From contig JAISTB010000014.1 of assembly GCA_031272775.1 (NCBI GenBank), positions 1-64,000 on the forward strand: a stretch of 64,000 nucleotides of DNA, in the 5' to 3' direction. Shown one piece after another: positions 17,060 through 25,978 of the stretch. The translations under genes and the position numbers were made by a program. The DNA comes from Fusobacteriaceae bacterium (GTDB lineage Bacteria > Fusobacteriota > Fusobacteriia > Fusobacteriales > Fusobacteriaceae). The number at the start of each line of letters is the position of its first letter. The first letter of the stretch is position 1. The notes under the pieces were generated by a model. It ran no database searches, was not told where the DNA came from, and worked only from the letters and a program-made list of their open reading frames with translations.

Positions 17060-17402
17060 TGCTTTTTTCCTCCACGACTTCCGCCTTTTCCACGGCTTCG
17101 GTTTTCACTTCGCCGGCTTCTTCCTTAACTTCGGTCCTGGCGGCTTCGGCCTTTTCTTTCACCTTTTCCACGACCGCTTCGGTTTTTTCTTTTGCCGCTT
17201 CCACTACGGCTTCGGTCTTTTCTTTAGCCGCTTCCACAACCGCTTCGGTCTTCGCTTTCGCCTTTTCCACGACGGTTTCCGTCTTTTCCACGGTCCCCTT
17301 GTACCAGCGCTCAATTTTGTTCTCGCCGCCGGTAAAGACGCCGCTGAAATAGCCGAGGGCCGCAAAAATTACCAGAAGAATAATAAAAATGTATTTTTTC
17401 AT
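17043..17402 (-). CDS. Membrane-anchored Lys/Glu/Ala coiled-coil protein
   Basis: 119 residues: a short N-terminal membrane helix (YIFIILLVIFAALGYFSG) followed by an 80-residue highly charged helix with an 11-residue repeat (KTEAVVEAAKE, KTEAVVEAAKE, KTEAVVEKVKE). The 11-residue period is the hendecad pattern seen in LEA-like and YtxH-type proteins, which lie along membranes. There is no catalytic motif and the function is unknown. It overlaps the start of the PepF gene by 17 bases, so the two are co-translated. Confidence 0.8.
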   Translation of the reverse strand: MKKYIFIILLVIFAALGYFSGVFTGGENKIERWYKGTVEKTETVVEKAKAKTEAVVEAAKEKTEAVVEAAKEKTEAVVEKVKEKAEAARTEVKEEAGEVKTEAVEKAEVVEEKSSEEKP

Positions 17403-17435
17403 GTCTATTCACCTTCCTTGTGTGAGATTGAATAC

Positions 17436-17464
17436 ATTATATCATATTCGGCTTTATTTGTCTT
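17436..17464 (-). promoter_or_regulatory. Extended -10 promoter for the coiled-coil/pepF/sppA unit
   Basis: Minus strand AAGACA, 17 bases, TATAAT, with TGA immediately before the -10. The -35 lies inside the 3' end of uraA, so this unit can be transcribed independently. Confidence 0.65.
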
Positions 17465-18692
17465 GCGGTAAAATTTTATTGAGGAAAATTCCCACGAGGG
17501 CCGCGATGGTCAAGCCCGAAAGCGAAAGGGTCTGCCAGATGGCGATTTCGTTGATGGCAATGCCCGAGACGAGAATCAGCGCCGCGATCAGAAGATTTCT
17601 CGAGTTGGAAAAATCGAGCTTCGCGTCGACCACCATGCGTACGCCGATGGCGGCGATCATTCCGAACAGGATCACGGAAATACCGCCCATAACCGGCGTG
17701 GGGATCGTTTGCAGGATCACGCCGAATTTTCCCAGCAGGCCCAGGATAATCGCGTATACCGCGGCAATCTGGAGCACCCGGGGGTCATAAATCTTGGTGA
17801 CGGCCAGAACGCCGGTATTTTCCCCGTATGTCGTATTGGAAGGACCGCCCAGCAGGCCCGCCAGCGAGGTCGCCAGCCCGTCGCCCAAAAGGGTCTTGTG
17901 CACGCCGGGATCGACGAAGAAATCTTTTCCGGCCACGGCCCCGATCGTGGTGATATCGCCGATGTGCTCGATAAAGGTCACGATGGCGATGGGGGCGATG
18001 GCCAGGATGGCGCCCGCGGAAAAGGAAGGCAGGGCCGTGAGGTCACGCATGGCGTCGGCCGAGAGGCCGAACCATTTGGCTTCGCCGATAACCGAGAAAT
18101 TCACCATGCCCATGGCCGCCGACACGAGATAGCCCACGAATACGGAAATCAGAATCGGAACAAGCCGGAAGAACGAATGGCCGAGACTCGAAACGACGAT
18201 CATCGTCGCGATCACGACGAGGGCCACGAAAAGGTAGCTCAGGTTGAAGGCGCCGTCCTTGTACATAGCCATGTTGATGGCCACGGGGCTCAGGCGCAGA
18301 CCGATAACCATAATCACGGGGCCTGTCACGACCGGGGGCAGAAAGGACGTGACCTTTGCCGCGCCGTAGGTCTTCACGAGCCAGGCGAGGATCACGTAGA
18401 TCAGGCCCGCCACGATGACGCCGCCCTTGACCGCGGAAATCCCCTGATTTTTCAAAACCAGCTGGATCGCGCCGATAAAGGCGAATGAAGAGCCCAGAAA
18501 AGCGGGTACTTTGCCCTTGGTCACAAAATGGAACAGCAAGGTCCCCGCGCCCGCGGCGATCAAGGCGATGGACGGGTTCAGCCCCGTCAGAAAGGGGACG
18601 AGGACCGTCGACCCGAACATGGCCAACACGTGCTGCGCCCCCAGAATCAGTTTCGTTCTGCCTGCCAATTTGAATTCATCCACTTTTTTCAT
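17454..18692 (-). CDS. uraA: Uracil permease, NCS2 family
   Basis: 412 residues, 14-helix NCS2 architecture. Diagnostic segments: LGAQHVLAMFGSTVLVPFLT at the start, FIEHIGDI (with the uracil-contacting Glu) and LLGGPSNTTYGENTGVLAVT. These favour uracil over xanthine or urate. It is a proton symporter in the cytoplasmic membrane. A stem-loop with a T-run lies only about 30 bases upstream of its start, leaving almost no room for a separate promoter, so expression likely depends on read-through from the thioesterase gene. Confidence 0.95.
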   Translation of the reverse strand: MKKVDEFKLAGRTKLILGAQHVLAMFGSTVLVPFLTGLNPSIALIAAGAGTLLFHFVTKGKVPAFLGSSFAFIGAIQLVLKNQGISAVKGGVIVAGLIYVILAWLVKTYGAAKVTSFLPPVVTGPVIMVIGLRLSPVAINMAMYKDGAFNLSYLFVALVVIATMIVVSSLGHSFFRLVPILISVFVGYLVSAAMGMVNFSVIGEAKWFGLSADAMRDLTALPSFSAGAILAIAPIAIVTFIEHIGDITTIGAVAGKDFFVDPGVHKTLLGDGLATSLAGLLGGPSNTTYGENTGVLAVTKIYDPRVLQIAAVYAIILGLLGKFGVILQTIPTPVMGGISVILFGMIAAIGVRMVVDAKLDFSNSRNLLIAALILVSGIAINEIAIWQTLSLSGLTIAALVGIFLNKILPQDK

Positions 18693-18724
18693 CCCTCCGT
18701 TAAATTTTTGATATTGTCCGAAAA

Positions 18725-18748
18725 AAAAGACAGGAAATCCTATCTTTT
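18725..18748 (-). terminator. Stem-loop with T-run between thioesterase gene and uraA
   Basis: Minus strand AAAAGATAGGA, TT, TCCTGTCTTTT followed by more T residues; one G-T pair. The thioesterase stop codon lies inside the left arm. It may be a plain terminator or an attenuator controlling uraA. Confidence 0.65.
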
Positions 18749-19117
18749 CATTTTAGCCATAAATTTTTCCATATTGATGATGTAGCGCTCATGGACGGCT
18801 TCCCCGACAAGTTCCCCCGCGTAGTCCACCGTGATATGAAATGTGAGTTTTTTTCCCTCGATCTTGTCGAGCCGCGCCGTGCAAGTGATTTTGTCGCCGA
18901 CGGCGTTGGCCTTCAGATGCTTGAGGTTGGCCGAGAGGCCCACCGTAGATTCTCCCGGGCCCAGATGGGGCTCCGCCAGCGTAAAAGCCGTATTTTCCAT
19001 AAAAGCCAGCAGCATCGGCGTCGAGAACACGTCGGCCGCCCCGGAGGTCAAAACCCTGGCCGTTTCACCGGGACCCACGGTCTTTTCCGCCTTTTTGGTC
19101 ATTCCTTCCTGCAGCAT
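18740..19117 (-). CDS. Hotdog-fold thioesterase, FlK (fluoroacetyl-CoA thioesterase) type
   Basis: 125 residues from the ATG at 19117, which has GGGAGGAG just upstream; an earlier in-frame start adds residues unlike the family. ADVFSTPMLLAFMENTA and LGPGESTVGLSANLKHLKA match the FlK-like family, including the Thr/Glu-bearing N-terminal helix. It probably hydrolyses small acyl-CoA esters; the true substrate in non-Streptomyces members is unknown. It ends in a terminator-like hairpin before uraA. Confidence 0.85.
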   Translation of the reverse strand: MLQEGMTKKAEKTVGPGETARVLTSGAADVFSTPMLLAFMENTAFTLAEPHLGPGESTVGLSANLKHLKANAVGDKITCTARLDKIEGKKLTFHITVDYAGELVGEAVHERYIINMEKFMAKMKR

Positions 19118-19244
19118 TTCTCCTCCCGTAGTCTTATGTCGTCCGCAGGATCGCGAACACAAATTTTTTCTATTTTATCACTCCCGGCCCCCTTTTGTCA
19201 ATAAGGACATTTCGGGTTTTGCGAAGGGGGCGGGTCCCCCGGGA

Positions 19245-19892
19245 TCAGGAAAAATCAAGCGCTTTCGTGGAAACGACGCAGAAAAGTTGTCCGCTTTCAA
19301 ATTTTACGAAACATTTTTCTGCCGTGGCCACGTTGCTCACGCAAAGGGAGCTGCCGGGCCAAAGAACGGCGTCTGTGAGCGGATAGCGGAAGCCTTCCAG
19401 AAAAAGCCCCCGGACGGGTCCCCCGACCGCGAGAAAAGAGACCGTCGCGCCCAGGCAATCTTCGAGGACGGCGCCGCTTTCGACCGCGAACATCTCCTCG
19501 CCTTCGGCCAGAAAAACCAGCCCCTCAAAGCGAAAGGCCAGCTGCAGGTTCATGAGAAAATGATCGCTCCGTCCGCCGGTCCCCGCGAGAATAAAGATCT
19601 TTTCATAATGCCGGTCGGCCAAAGCTTCCAGCAGGATTTCGCCGTCGGTCTTGTCCTTCCGGACCGGGAAACGATGAATTTCCACGCCCTGTCCCGCGTA
19701 TCGGGAAAGGAGCGCGGGATCGGCGGAATCAAAATCGCCGTAGAGGGCCAGGGGCGTGATCCCGAGATATTCAGCGTGGCGCGCGCCGCCGTCGGCGCAA
19801 AAGACATCCCCGGGCGTCTCCGCCAGCCGTTTCCGGTAAAAGTCCGGGGATCCTCTGAGTTCCCCGTTTAAAATCACATAGGCCACAGCCAT
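19245..19892 (-). CDS. Thiamine pyrophosphokinase
   Basis: 215 residues with all the usual marks: FCADGGARHAEYLGITPLALYGDFDSADP (nucleotide/thiamine site), KDKTDGEILLEAL and TGGRSDHFLMNLQLAF. It transfers pyrophosphate from ATP to thiamine to make the cofactor ThDP. It lies 12 bases after the exported nuclease gene in the same direction. No thiamine riboswitch was seen nearby. Confidence 0.95.
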   Translation of the reverse strand: MAVAYVILNGELRGSPDFYRKRLAETPGDVFCADGGARHAEYLGITPLALYGDFDSADPALLSRYAGQGVEIHRFPVRKDKTDGEILLEALADRHYEKIFILAGTGGRSDHFLMNLQLAFRFEGLVFLAEGEEMFAVESGAVLEDCLGATVSFLAVGGPVRGLFLEGFRYPLTDAVLWPGSSLCVSNVATAEKCFVKFESGQLFCVVSTKALDFS

Positions 19893-19904
19893 CGCAAACC
19901 CCTT

Positions 19905-20720
19905 TTAATCGTCGTCTTCCGTCGTATCCACAACGATAAATACCGGCAAATGGTCGGAAACGGCGGCTTTTGCCCCGGCATAATCGCCAGCCGTAAAATC
20001 AAGGGCGCCGCTCTGCCCGGTAAATTCGTCCGTGTGGACGAGGGAGAGAAAAATATTGTCGTAGGAACTGGCCAGTTTTCCCGTCCCCAAAGTCGTTTTG
20101 ATCAGGGGATCCATAGCCGGGATAATCCGGTCTTTATGGCCCGTGAGATTTTCAAAGGCCTCGTCCAGGGCGCTCATATTGAAGTCGCCTGCGATGATCA
20201 CGTCGTTTTCGGCGGGATCGGCGTCCTGAAAGAAGGCGTAGACCCGGTCCAGGCGGAAGATCTCGCTCCGCCGGCGGCTTTCATTGTCCCCGAAGATGAT
20301 GTGGACCAAAACAAAGGTGAAATCGAAGTTCCCGATCCGGAAGTCCGCCCCGCAGGGTTCCCGCGAGAACCCCTCTCCACCGGGGTAAAAGCCCGCTTCT
20401 TTGAGGAAAGCGACCCGGTCCTTCCGGTATACCCAGGCGTAATATTCCCGGTACTCGCCGCTTCCCACGGCATAAGGGGAGAGATGATAGCCCCATTTCC
20501 CTCCGGTCTTTTTTTCGAGGGCCCGGATCAATTCCTCGACGCCCGCCCGGTTCATGACCTCCAAAAGACCGGTGATATCGAATTGGGAGACGACGCCCGC
20601 CAGCCGTCCGTAGTCTTTTTTGGACTTTCCGAGCCTGAGGACATTGAAAGAGGCGATTTTCGCGGTATCCGCAAGCATAAGGGACGAGAGGGCAATGAGC
20701 AGCGCCAGTACCTTTTTCAT
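19905..20720 (-). CDS. Exported endonuclease/exonuclease/phosphatase (DNase I-like) protein
   Basis: 271 residues from the ATG at 20720. A signal peptide (MKKVLALLIALSSLMLADTA) precedes the fold: KIASFNVLRLG (Asn for metal), AGDFNMSALDEAF (catalytic Asp/Asn) and SDHLPVFIVVD (final Asp-His). These are the metal-dependent phosphodiesterase residues of the DNase I superfamily. Export suggests a periplasmic or extracellular nuclease for nutrient or biofilm DNA, but a phosphatase is possible. Promoter 34 bases upstream; divergent from the HAD gene. Confidence 0.88.
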   Translation of the reverse strand: MKKVLALLIALSSLMLADTAKIASFNVLRLGKSKKDYGRLAGVVSQFDITGLLEVMNRAGVEELIRALEKKTGGKWGYHLSPYAVGSGEYREYYAWVYRKDRVAFLKEAGFYPGGEGFSREPCGADFRIGNFDFTFVLVHIIFGDNESRRRSEIFRLDRVYAFFQDADPAENDVIIAGDFNMSALDEAFENLTGHKDRIIPAMDPLIKTTLGTGKLASSYDNIFLSLVHTDEFTGQSGALDFTAGDYAGAKAAVSDHLPVFIVVDTTEDDD

Positions 20721-20753
20721 CGTAAACACATCCTTTTTCGAAAGATTTTCCCT

Positions 20754-20782
20754 ATTGTAACATACCCGGGGCCGTTCGTCAA
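20754..20782 (-). promoter_or_regulatory. Promoter of the exported nuclease gene
   Basis: Minus strand TTGACG, 17 bases, TACAAT. It is back to back with the plus-strand promoter at 20828-20856, with 45 bases between the two -35 boxes. Confidence 0.8.
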
Positions 20783-20827
20783 CGGGAAAAAGGAAATCCG
20801 GGCCGGACAATGACGCAAGCATTTCAT

Positions 20828-20856
20828 TTGACAACGGGCGGGTTATCCGCTATAAT
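20828..20856 (+). promoter_or_regulatory. Full-consensus promoter of the HAD/activase operon
   Basis: TTGACA, 17 bases, TATAAT: both hexamers perfect with optimal spacing. Predicted start near 20863, giving a leader of about 55 bases. Confidence 0.9.
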
Positions 20857-20866
20857 AAAAGCAGAA

Positions 20867-20892
20867 ACAAAAATCCGGTTTCCGGTTTTTGT
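20867..20892 (+). terminator. Leader hairpin with T-run (possible attenuator)
   Basis: ACAAAAATCCGG, TTT, CCGGTTTTTGT: a stem with one bulged base at the very 5' end of the HAD transcript, ending in five T residues. It could reduce transcription from the unusually strong promoter just upstream. Confidence 0.45.
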
Positions 20893-20918
20893 AATTCCTT
20901 TCTCCCGGGGTGATCCTC

Positions 20919-21641
20919 ATGATTGCGGCCTTCTTTGACATTGACGGCACCATATACCGAAATTCCCTGTTGATCGAACATTTCAACAAACTGATCCAGT
21001 ATGACCTCGTGGACCCGGGCGTCTATGACAGCCGGGTAAAGGAAAACTACAAGCTCTGGGACGAGCGCAAAGGCGACTACGACAAATACCTCGAGGGTCT
21101 CGCGGATACGTATAAAGACGTCATCAAGGGGCTGCCCGAGGCCTACAACGACTTTGTCTCCGACCAGGTCATGCAGACAAAGGGGGGCAAGGTCTACAAG
21201 TACACCCGGGGCATGATCCGCCGGCACAAGGAGCAGGGACACCTTGTGATCTTTATCTCGGGAAGCCCGGATTTTCTGGTCTCCCGCATGGCGGAAAGAT
21301 TCGGCGCGGCTGATTTTTGCGGCTCCGTCTATCATACGGAGCAAGGGAAACTGACCGGGGAAATCTCCCCGATGTGGGACGCGAAACACAAACTGCAGGC
21401 CATTGACCGCTTCTGTCAAAAATACGACATCGCCCTTCCCGAAAGCTACGCCTACGGCGATACGAACGGAGACGTGACGATGCTGAGGCTCGTGGGCCAT
21501 CCCCGGGCCGTCAATCCTTCCCGGGAGCTCCTGAGGGCCCTCGGCGGGGACCCCCTCCTCAAGGCCAAAACCGACGTCATCATCGAACGGAAGGACGTCA
21601 TTTATAAAGTAAACGCCGATGTAGAAACCATCGAGATCTGA
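20919..21641 (+). CDS. HAD-IB family hydrolase (SerB-like phosphatase)
   Basis: 240 residues. FFDIDGTIYR is the DxDGT nucleophile motif, VIFISGSPDFLV is motif II (Ser) and YAYGDTNGDVTMLRLVG holds the metal-binding Asp pair. The helical cap is inserted after motif I, as in HAD-IB phosphoserine-phosphatase-like enzymes. The substrate is not predictable. I chose the ATG at 20919, with GGGG spaced 8 bases before; a GTG at 20910 is in frame. It stands 22 bases before the giant activase gene and is presumably co-transcribed with it. Confidence 0.9.
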   Translation: MIAAFFDIDGTIYRNSLLIEHFNKLIQYDLVDPGVYDSRVKENYKLWDERKGDYDKYLEGLADTYKDVIKGLPEAYNDFVSDQVMQTKGGKVYKYTRGMIRRHKEQGHLVIFISGSPDFLVSRMAERFGAADFCGSVYHTEQGKLTGEISPMWDAKHKLQAIDRFCQKYDIALPESYAYGDTNGDVTMLRLVGHPRAVNPSRELLRALGGDPLLKAKTDVIIERKDVIYKVNADVETIEI

Positions 21642-21663
21642 ATCCATCAAAAGGCGGTTGTGC

Positions 21664-24600
21664 ATGAATACATTTTTTACCGGCGTCGACGTGGGATCGA
21701 CCACCATCAAGGTCGTCTGCCTCGACGAACACAATGAAATTATCTACTCTCTGTATCAGCGCCATCTCTCGAGCGTGCGGGAGACGGCGAAAAATCTGGT
21801 TCTGGAGTTTTTGCGGGCCATGGAGGAGCGCTACGGCAAAGACAACGCTTACAAGATCTGCTTTACGGGATCGGCGGGCATGGGCATAGCCGAATACATT
21901 GACCTCCCCTTTGTCCAAGAAGTCATCGCCTGTCTGGAATCCATCCAGCAGCGCATTCCCGAGACCGACGTAGCCGTGGAGTTGGGCGGCGAGGACGCCA
22001 AGATCACGTTTTTGCAAGGGACCATGGACCAGCGCATGAACGGCTCCTGCGCGGGGGGGACCGGGGCCTTCATCGACCAGATCGCGACGCTCCTCAATAC
22101 CGACGCCACAGGCCTCAACGAGCTCGCCAGGAATTATGACACGATCTATCCCATCGCGGCCCGCTGCGGCGTCTTCGCCAAGACCGATATCCAGCCGCTC
22201 CTCAACGAAGGGGCGAAAAAAGAAAATATCGCGGTTTCCGTGCTGCAGGCCGTCGTAAATCAGACGATCACGGGCCTCGCGGGCGGGAAAAAGATCCAGG
22301 GCAAGGTGGCCTTTCTGGGCGGCCCCCTCTTTTTCCTGAGCGAATTGCGCAAGCGCTTTATCGAGACGCTGAATCTCAGCCCCGATGACGTGATCTTCCC
22401 GGAAAATTCCCAGCTCTTCGTGGCCATTGGCGCGGCCCTCTACGCGGCGGCCAACGGGCAGGCCCTGGGGGCGGACGATATCGCCGCGAAAATCGATCTT
22501 TTGAACAGAAAGGAAATGTCCGACACGTCCCGCCTGCCGAGGCTTTTTTCGGACGAGGCGGATCTCGCGGCTTTCCGGGCCCGACACAACAAAAAGGCCG
22601 TGGCCACGGGGGATCTGGCGAGCTGGCGTGGAGACGTGTACCTTGGCATCGACGCGGGTTCCACGACGATCAAGGCCGTGCTGATTTCCGGGGACAACCG
22701 GATTTTGTATTCCTTTTACGCGGGAAATAACGGCATGCCGCTGGAGACCATCGTCAAAATCCTCAAGGACATCTACGGTAAGCTGCCCGAAGGCGTAACG
22801 ATCCGCTCGAGCTGCGTGACGGGCTACGGGGAAAACCTCCTGAAAACGGCCCTCAAGATCGACACGGGCATCGTGGAAACCATGGCCCATTACGAAGGGG
22901 CGCGGTTTTTCCAGCCCGATGTGGACTTCATCCTCGACATCGGCGGCCAGGACATGAAGTGCCTCAAGATCGAAGACGGCGTCATTACGTCCATTTTGCT
23001 CAACGAAGCCTGTTCCTCCGGTTGCGGCTCATTTTTGGAGACCTTCGCCAAATCCCTCGATCTCACGATCGGCGAATTCGCCGAACAGGGCTTGCTCGCA
23101 AAAGCCCCGGCGGACCTCGGCACCCGCTGTACGGTATTCATGAACAGCAAAGTCAAACAGGCGCAAAAAGACGGCGTCGACGTCGGGGACATCTCGGCGG
23201 GGCTCTCCTATTCCGTCATCAAGAATACGCTGTTCAAGGTCATCAAAATCAAGAACAAAGACGATCTCGGCGAGCACATCGTCGTGCAGGGGGGAACCTT
23301 CCTCAACGAGTGCGTCCTGAGGGCTTTTGAGATCATCTCGGAACGGGAAGTTATTCGGCCTAACGTGGCGGGCCTTATGGGCGCCTTCGGGGCCGCCCTT
23401 GTGGCCCGGGAAACGGCCGGGGACGCTTCGACCCTGCTGAGTCTCGAAGAGTTGGAAAACTTCCATTACACGACGAACCTCACCCGCTGCGGGCTCTGCA
23501 CGAATCGCTGTCTTCTGACCGTCAACAAATTTGACGACGGCAGCAGGTTTATTTCCGGCAATCGCTGTGAGCGCCCCCTGGGCAATTTGAACCGCGAAAA
23601 CGCGCCCAATATGATCGATTATCAGTACAACCGGGTCTTCAATTACACCCCGCTGGAGCCCAGTCAGGCCCCCCGGGGGGAAATCGGAATTCCCCGGGTA
23701 TTAAATATTTACGATTCTTATCCGTTTTGGTTTACGCTTCTGACGAAACTGGGGTTCCGGGTCATCCTCTCGAGCGATTCCTCCAAGAGGCTCTATGAGA
23801 AAGGGATCGACACCATTTCCTCCGATTCGGTCTGCTATCCCGCGAAACTCGTCCACGGCCATATCGTCGATCTCATCGAAAAAGGCGTCAAACGGATCTT
23901 TTACCCCTGCGTGATGTTTGAGGAAAAAGAGGACAGCAAATCCCACAACCAGTACAACTGCCCCGTGGTCATGTCCTACCCCGAAGTCATCAAGCACAAC
24001 ATGGACATTCTCAAAGAGCGGAACATTGATATTATGACGCCCTTCTTCTCCTTCCAGAACTGGGAAATGCTGGAAAAGACCGTGCTGGAGGAATTTGACC
24101 GGCTCGGCGTCACCCGCTACGAAGTGCGCCTCGCCGTGGACGCGGCCCTCAAGGAGAAGCACCGCTACCGAAAGGACCTCCGGGAAAAGGCCCTCGAAAT
24201 CATAAAAGACCTTGAAACCAAGGAAAAACCGGGAATTGTGGTGGCCGGACGACCCTACCACCTCGACCGGGAAGTCCATCACGGGATCCCCAACATCATC
24301 AATTCCTTCGGCATGGCGGTCCTGACCGGCGACGCCGTGGCGACCCTTTCGTCCCTCGACGAAGACCTGCGGGTCGTGGACCAGTGGACCTACCACTCCC
24401 GGCTGTACCGGACGGCCACCTATGTGGGCAAATCGAAGAATTTGGAGCTCGTGGAGCTGAACAGCTTCGGCTGCGGCCTCGACGCCGTGACGACGGACCA
24501 GGTGTCGGAAATCCTCGCCAACCACGGGAAGACCCACACCTTACTGAAAATCGACGAAATCAGCAATCTGGGCGCCGTGAGAATACGGCTCCGGAGCCTT

Positions 24601-25893
24601 TTGGCGGCCCTTGAATACAAGAAAAAACGGATCGCCAAGACGATCCGCAAAAAAATGTACGTCAAAATCCCCTTTACGGAGAAAATGCGGCGAAAATACA
24701 CGATCCTCGTGCCGCAGATGGCGCCCATGCACTTTGATCTGATCAAAACGGCCTTCGCCACGGAGGGCTACAACCTTGAAGTGCTGGAAGAAACGCCCCA
24801 GGCGCTGGAATGCGGCCTCAAATACGTCAATAACGACGCCTGCTATCCTTCGATCCTCGTGATCGGGGAGTTGATTTCGGCCCTGCAATCGGGCCGCTAC
24901 GACCTCAACCGGGTGGCGGTCATGATCTCCCAGACCGGCGGCAGCTGCCGGGCCACCAACTACATGGGCTTCCTCAAAAAAGCCATTATGGACGCCGGTT
25001 TCGGCTATGTCCCGATCATTTCCCTGAACGCCTCGGGCTTTGAGAAGCAGGAAGGCTTCAAAATGACCATGGATTTGATCAACCGCTGCCTCATGGCCGT
25101 CAGTTACGGGGATCTCCTGATGAAGCTCGTCTACGCGATCCGCCCCTACGAGACTGTCAAGGGAACCACGGACAGACTGTACGAAGTCTGGAACGAGCGG
25201 GTCAAGGAAAACCTGAAATTGGCCTTTTTCCGCGATTTCAAAAAGGACGTGAACCGTATCGTTGAGGATTTTACGGCCATCGAAACGACCTGGGAGGAAA
25301 AGATCAAAGTCGGCATCGTCGGCGAGATTTTGGTGAAATTCAGCCCCTTCGCCAACAATCACCTGGCCGATTTCATCGAAAAGGAAGGGGGCGAGGTCTA
25401 CACCTCGAGCCTCATGGGCTTCGTCAAATACTGCATCTACAGCGAGATTTACACGCAAAACCGCTTCCGGGGCCCCTTTGCCACGCTGAAGCTGTGGGCG
25501 GTGTTGTTTTACATCAACCGCTACTCAAAGGTCCTGAACAAGGCCTTGTCCCGCTACAAGGGCCGCTTTATGCTCGAGCGCCCCATCCAGGACATCGCGA
25601 AGATCACCTCAAAGTTCATTTCCATCGGCAACCAGTCGGGGGAAGGCTGGTATCTCCTCGGGGAAATGATCGAATTTATCGAGCACGGCGTCGGCAATAT
25701 CGTGTGTACGCAACCCTTCGGCTGCCTGCCGAACCACATCACCGGCAAGGGCATGATCAAGCAGCTGCGGGAAAATTTCCGCAACGCCAATATCGTGCCG
25801 ATCGACTATGACCCGGGATTTTCCGAGGTCAATCAGCTCAACCGGATCAAGCTCATGCTCTCGGTCGCCCGGAAAAATCTCCGCAGGGCCTGA
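21664..25893 (+). CDS. Giant acyl-CoA dehydratase activase-related protein (two ASKHA domains + DUF2229)
   Basis: 1,409-1,411 residues depending on the start; the ATG at 21664 follows AAGGCGG. Domain order: a first BcrAD/BadFG ATPase domain (GVDVGSTTIKVVCLDE, ELGGEDAK, NGSCAGGTGAFIDQ); a second (GIDAGSTTIKAVLISG, DIGGQDMKCLK, NEACSSGCGSFLE) with the Cys expected to ligate a 4Fe-4S cluster; a Cys-rich segment (CGLCTNRCLLTV...CERP); then long HgdB/DUF2229-like regions (DSVCYPAKLVHGHI, NNDACYPSILVIGE). Activases of 2-hydroxyacyl-CoA dehydratases inject electrons using ATP; this fused form is common in anaerobes but its job is unknown. No dehydratase subunits flank it. A GrdX-like gene follows. 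Confidence 0.93.
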   Translation: MNTFFTGVDVGSTTIKVVCLDEHNEIIYSLYQRHLSSVRETAKNLVLEFLRAMEERYGKDNAYKICFTGSAGMGIAEYIDLPFVQEVIACLESIQQRIPETDVAVELGGEDAKITFLQGTMDQRMNGSCAGGTGAFIDQIATLLNTDATGLNELARNYDTIYPIAARCGVFAKTDIQPLLNEGAKKENIAVSVLQAVVNQTITGLAGGKKIQGKVAFLGGPLFFLSELRKRFIETLNLSPDDVIFPENSQLFVAIGAALYAAANGQALGADDIAAKIDLLNRKEMSDTSRLPRLFSDEADLAAFRARHNKKAVATGDLASWRGDVYLGIDAGSTTIKAVLISGDNRILYSFYAGNNGMPLETIVKILKDIYGKLPEGVTIRSSCVTGYGENLLKTALKIDTGIVETMAHYEGARFFQPDVDFILDIGGQDMKCLKIEDGVITSILLNEACSSGCGSFLETFAKSLDLTIGEFAEQGLLAKAPADLGTRCTVFMNSKVKQAQKDGVDVGDISAGLSYSVIKNTLFKVIKIKNKDDLGEHIVVQGGTFLNECVLRAFEIISEREVIRPNVAGLMGAFGAALVARETAGDASTLLSLEELENFHYTTNLTRCGLCTNRCLLTVNKFDDGSRFISGNRCERPLGNLNRENAPNMIDYQYNRVFNYTPLEPSQAPRGEIGIPRVLNIYDSYPFWFTLLTKLGFRVILSSDSSKRLYEKGIDTISSDSVCYPAKLVHGHIVDLIEKGVKRIFYPCVMFEEKEDSKSHNQYNCPVVMSYPEVIKHNMDILKERNIDIMTPFFSFQNWEMLEKTVLEEFDRLGVTRYEVRLAVDAALKEKHRYRKDLREKALEIIKDLETKEKPGIVVAGRPYHLDREVHHGIPNIINSFGMAVLTGDAVATLSSLDEDLRVVDQWTYHSRLYRTATYVGKSKNLELVELNSFGCGLDAVTTDQVSEILANHGKTHTLLKIDEISNLGAVRIRLRSLLAALEYKKKRIAKTIRKKMYVKIPFTEKMRRKYTILVPQMAPMHFDLIKTAFATEGYNLEVLEETPQALECGLKYVNNDACYPSILVIGELISALQSGRYDLNRVAVMISQTGGSCRATNYMGFLKKAIMDAGFGYVPIISLNASGFEKQEGFKMTMDLINRCLMAVSYGDLLMKLVYAIRPYETVKGTTDRLYEVWNERVKENLKLAFFRDFKKDVNRIVEDFTAIETTWEEKIKVGIVGEILVKFSPFANNHLADFIEKEGGEVYTSSLMGFVKYCIYSEIYTQNRFRGPFATLKLWAVLFYINRYSKVLNKALSRYKGRFMLERPIQDIAKITSKFISIGNQSGEGWYLLGEMIEFIEHGVGNIVCTQPFGCLPNHITGKGMIKQLRENFRNANIVPIDYDPGFSEVNQLNRIKLMLSVARKNLRRA

Positions 25894-25921
25894 AATTCCC
25901 GATAAAAATTTTCCTCCGCTA

Positions 25922-25950
25922 TTGACTTCACGCCAAAAATGTGATAATAG
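25922..25950 (+). promoter_or_regulatory. Promoter of the GrdX-like gene
   Basis: TTGACT, 17 bases, TAATAG; shifting two bases gives GATAAT with a shorter spacer. TGTGATA precedes, similar to the extended -10 sequences elsewhere in the window. It starts 28 bases after the activase stop. Confidence 0.55.
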
Positions 25951-25978
25951 AATATGTGAATCATACGGAGGAATCGCA

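Noticed and set aside
21598-22890. A 430-codon minus-strand frame opposite the giant activase gene
   Set aside because: Its sequence is a typical shadow of the ASKHA coding strand and has no recognisable domain.
21664-25893. Calling the giant protein a benzoyl-CoA reductase or hydroxyglutaryl-CoA dehydratase
   Set aside because: It contains activase-type domains and related C-terminal regions but no separate catalytic alpha/beta subunits are encoded nearby.
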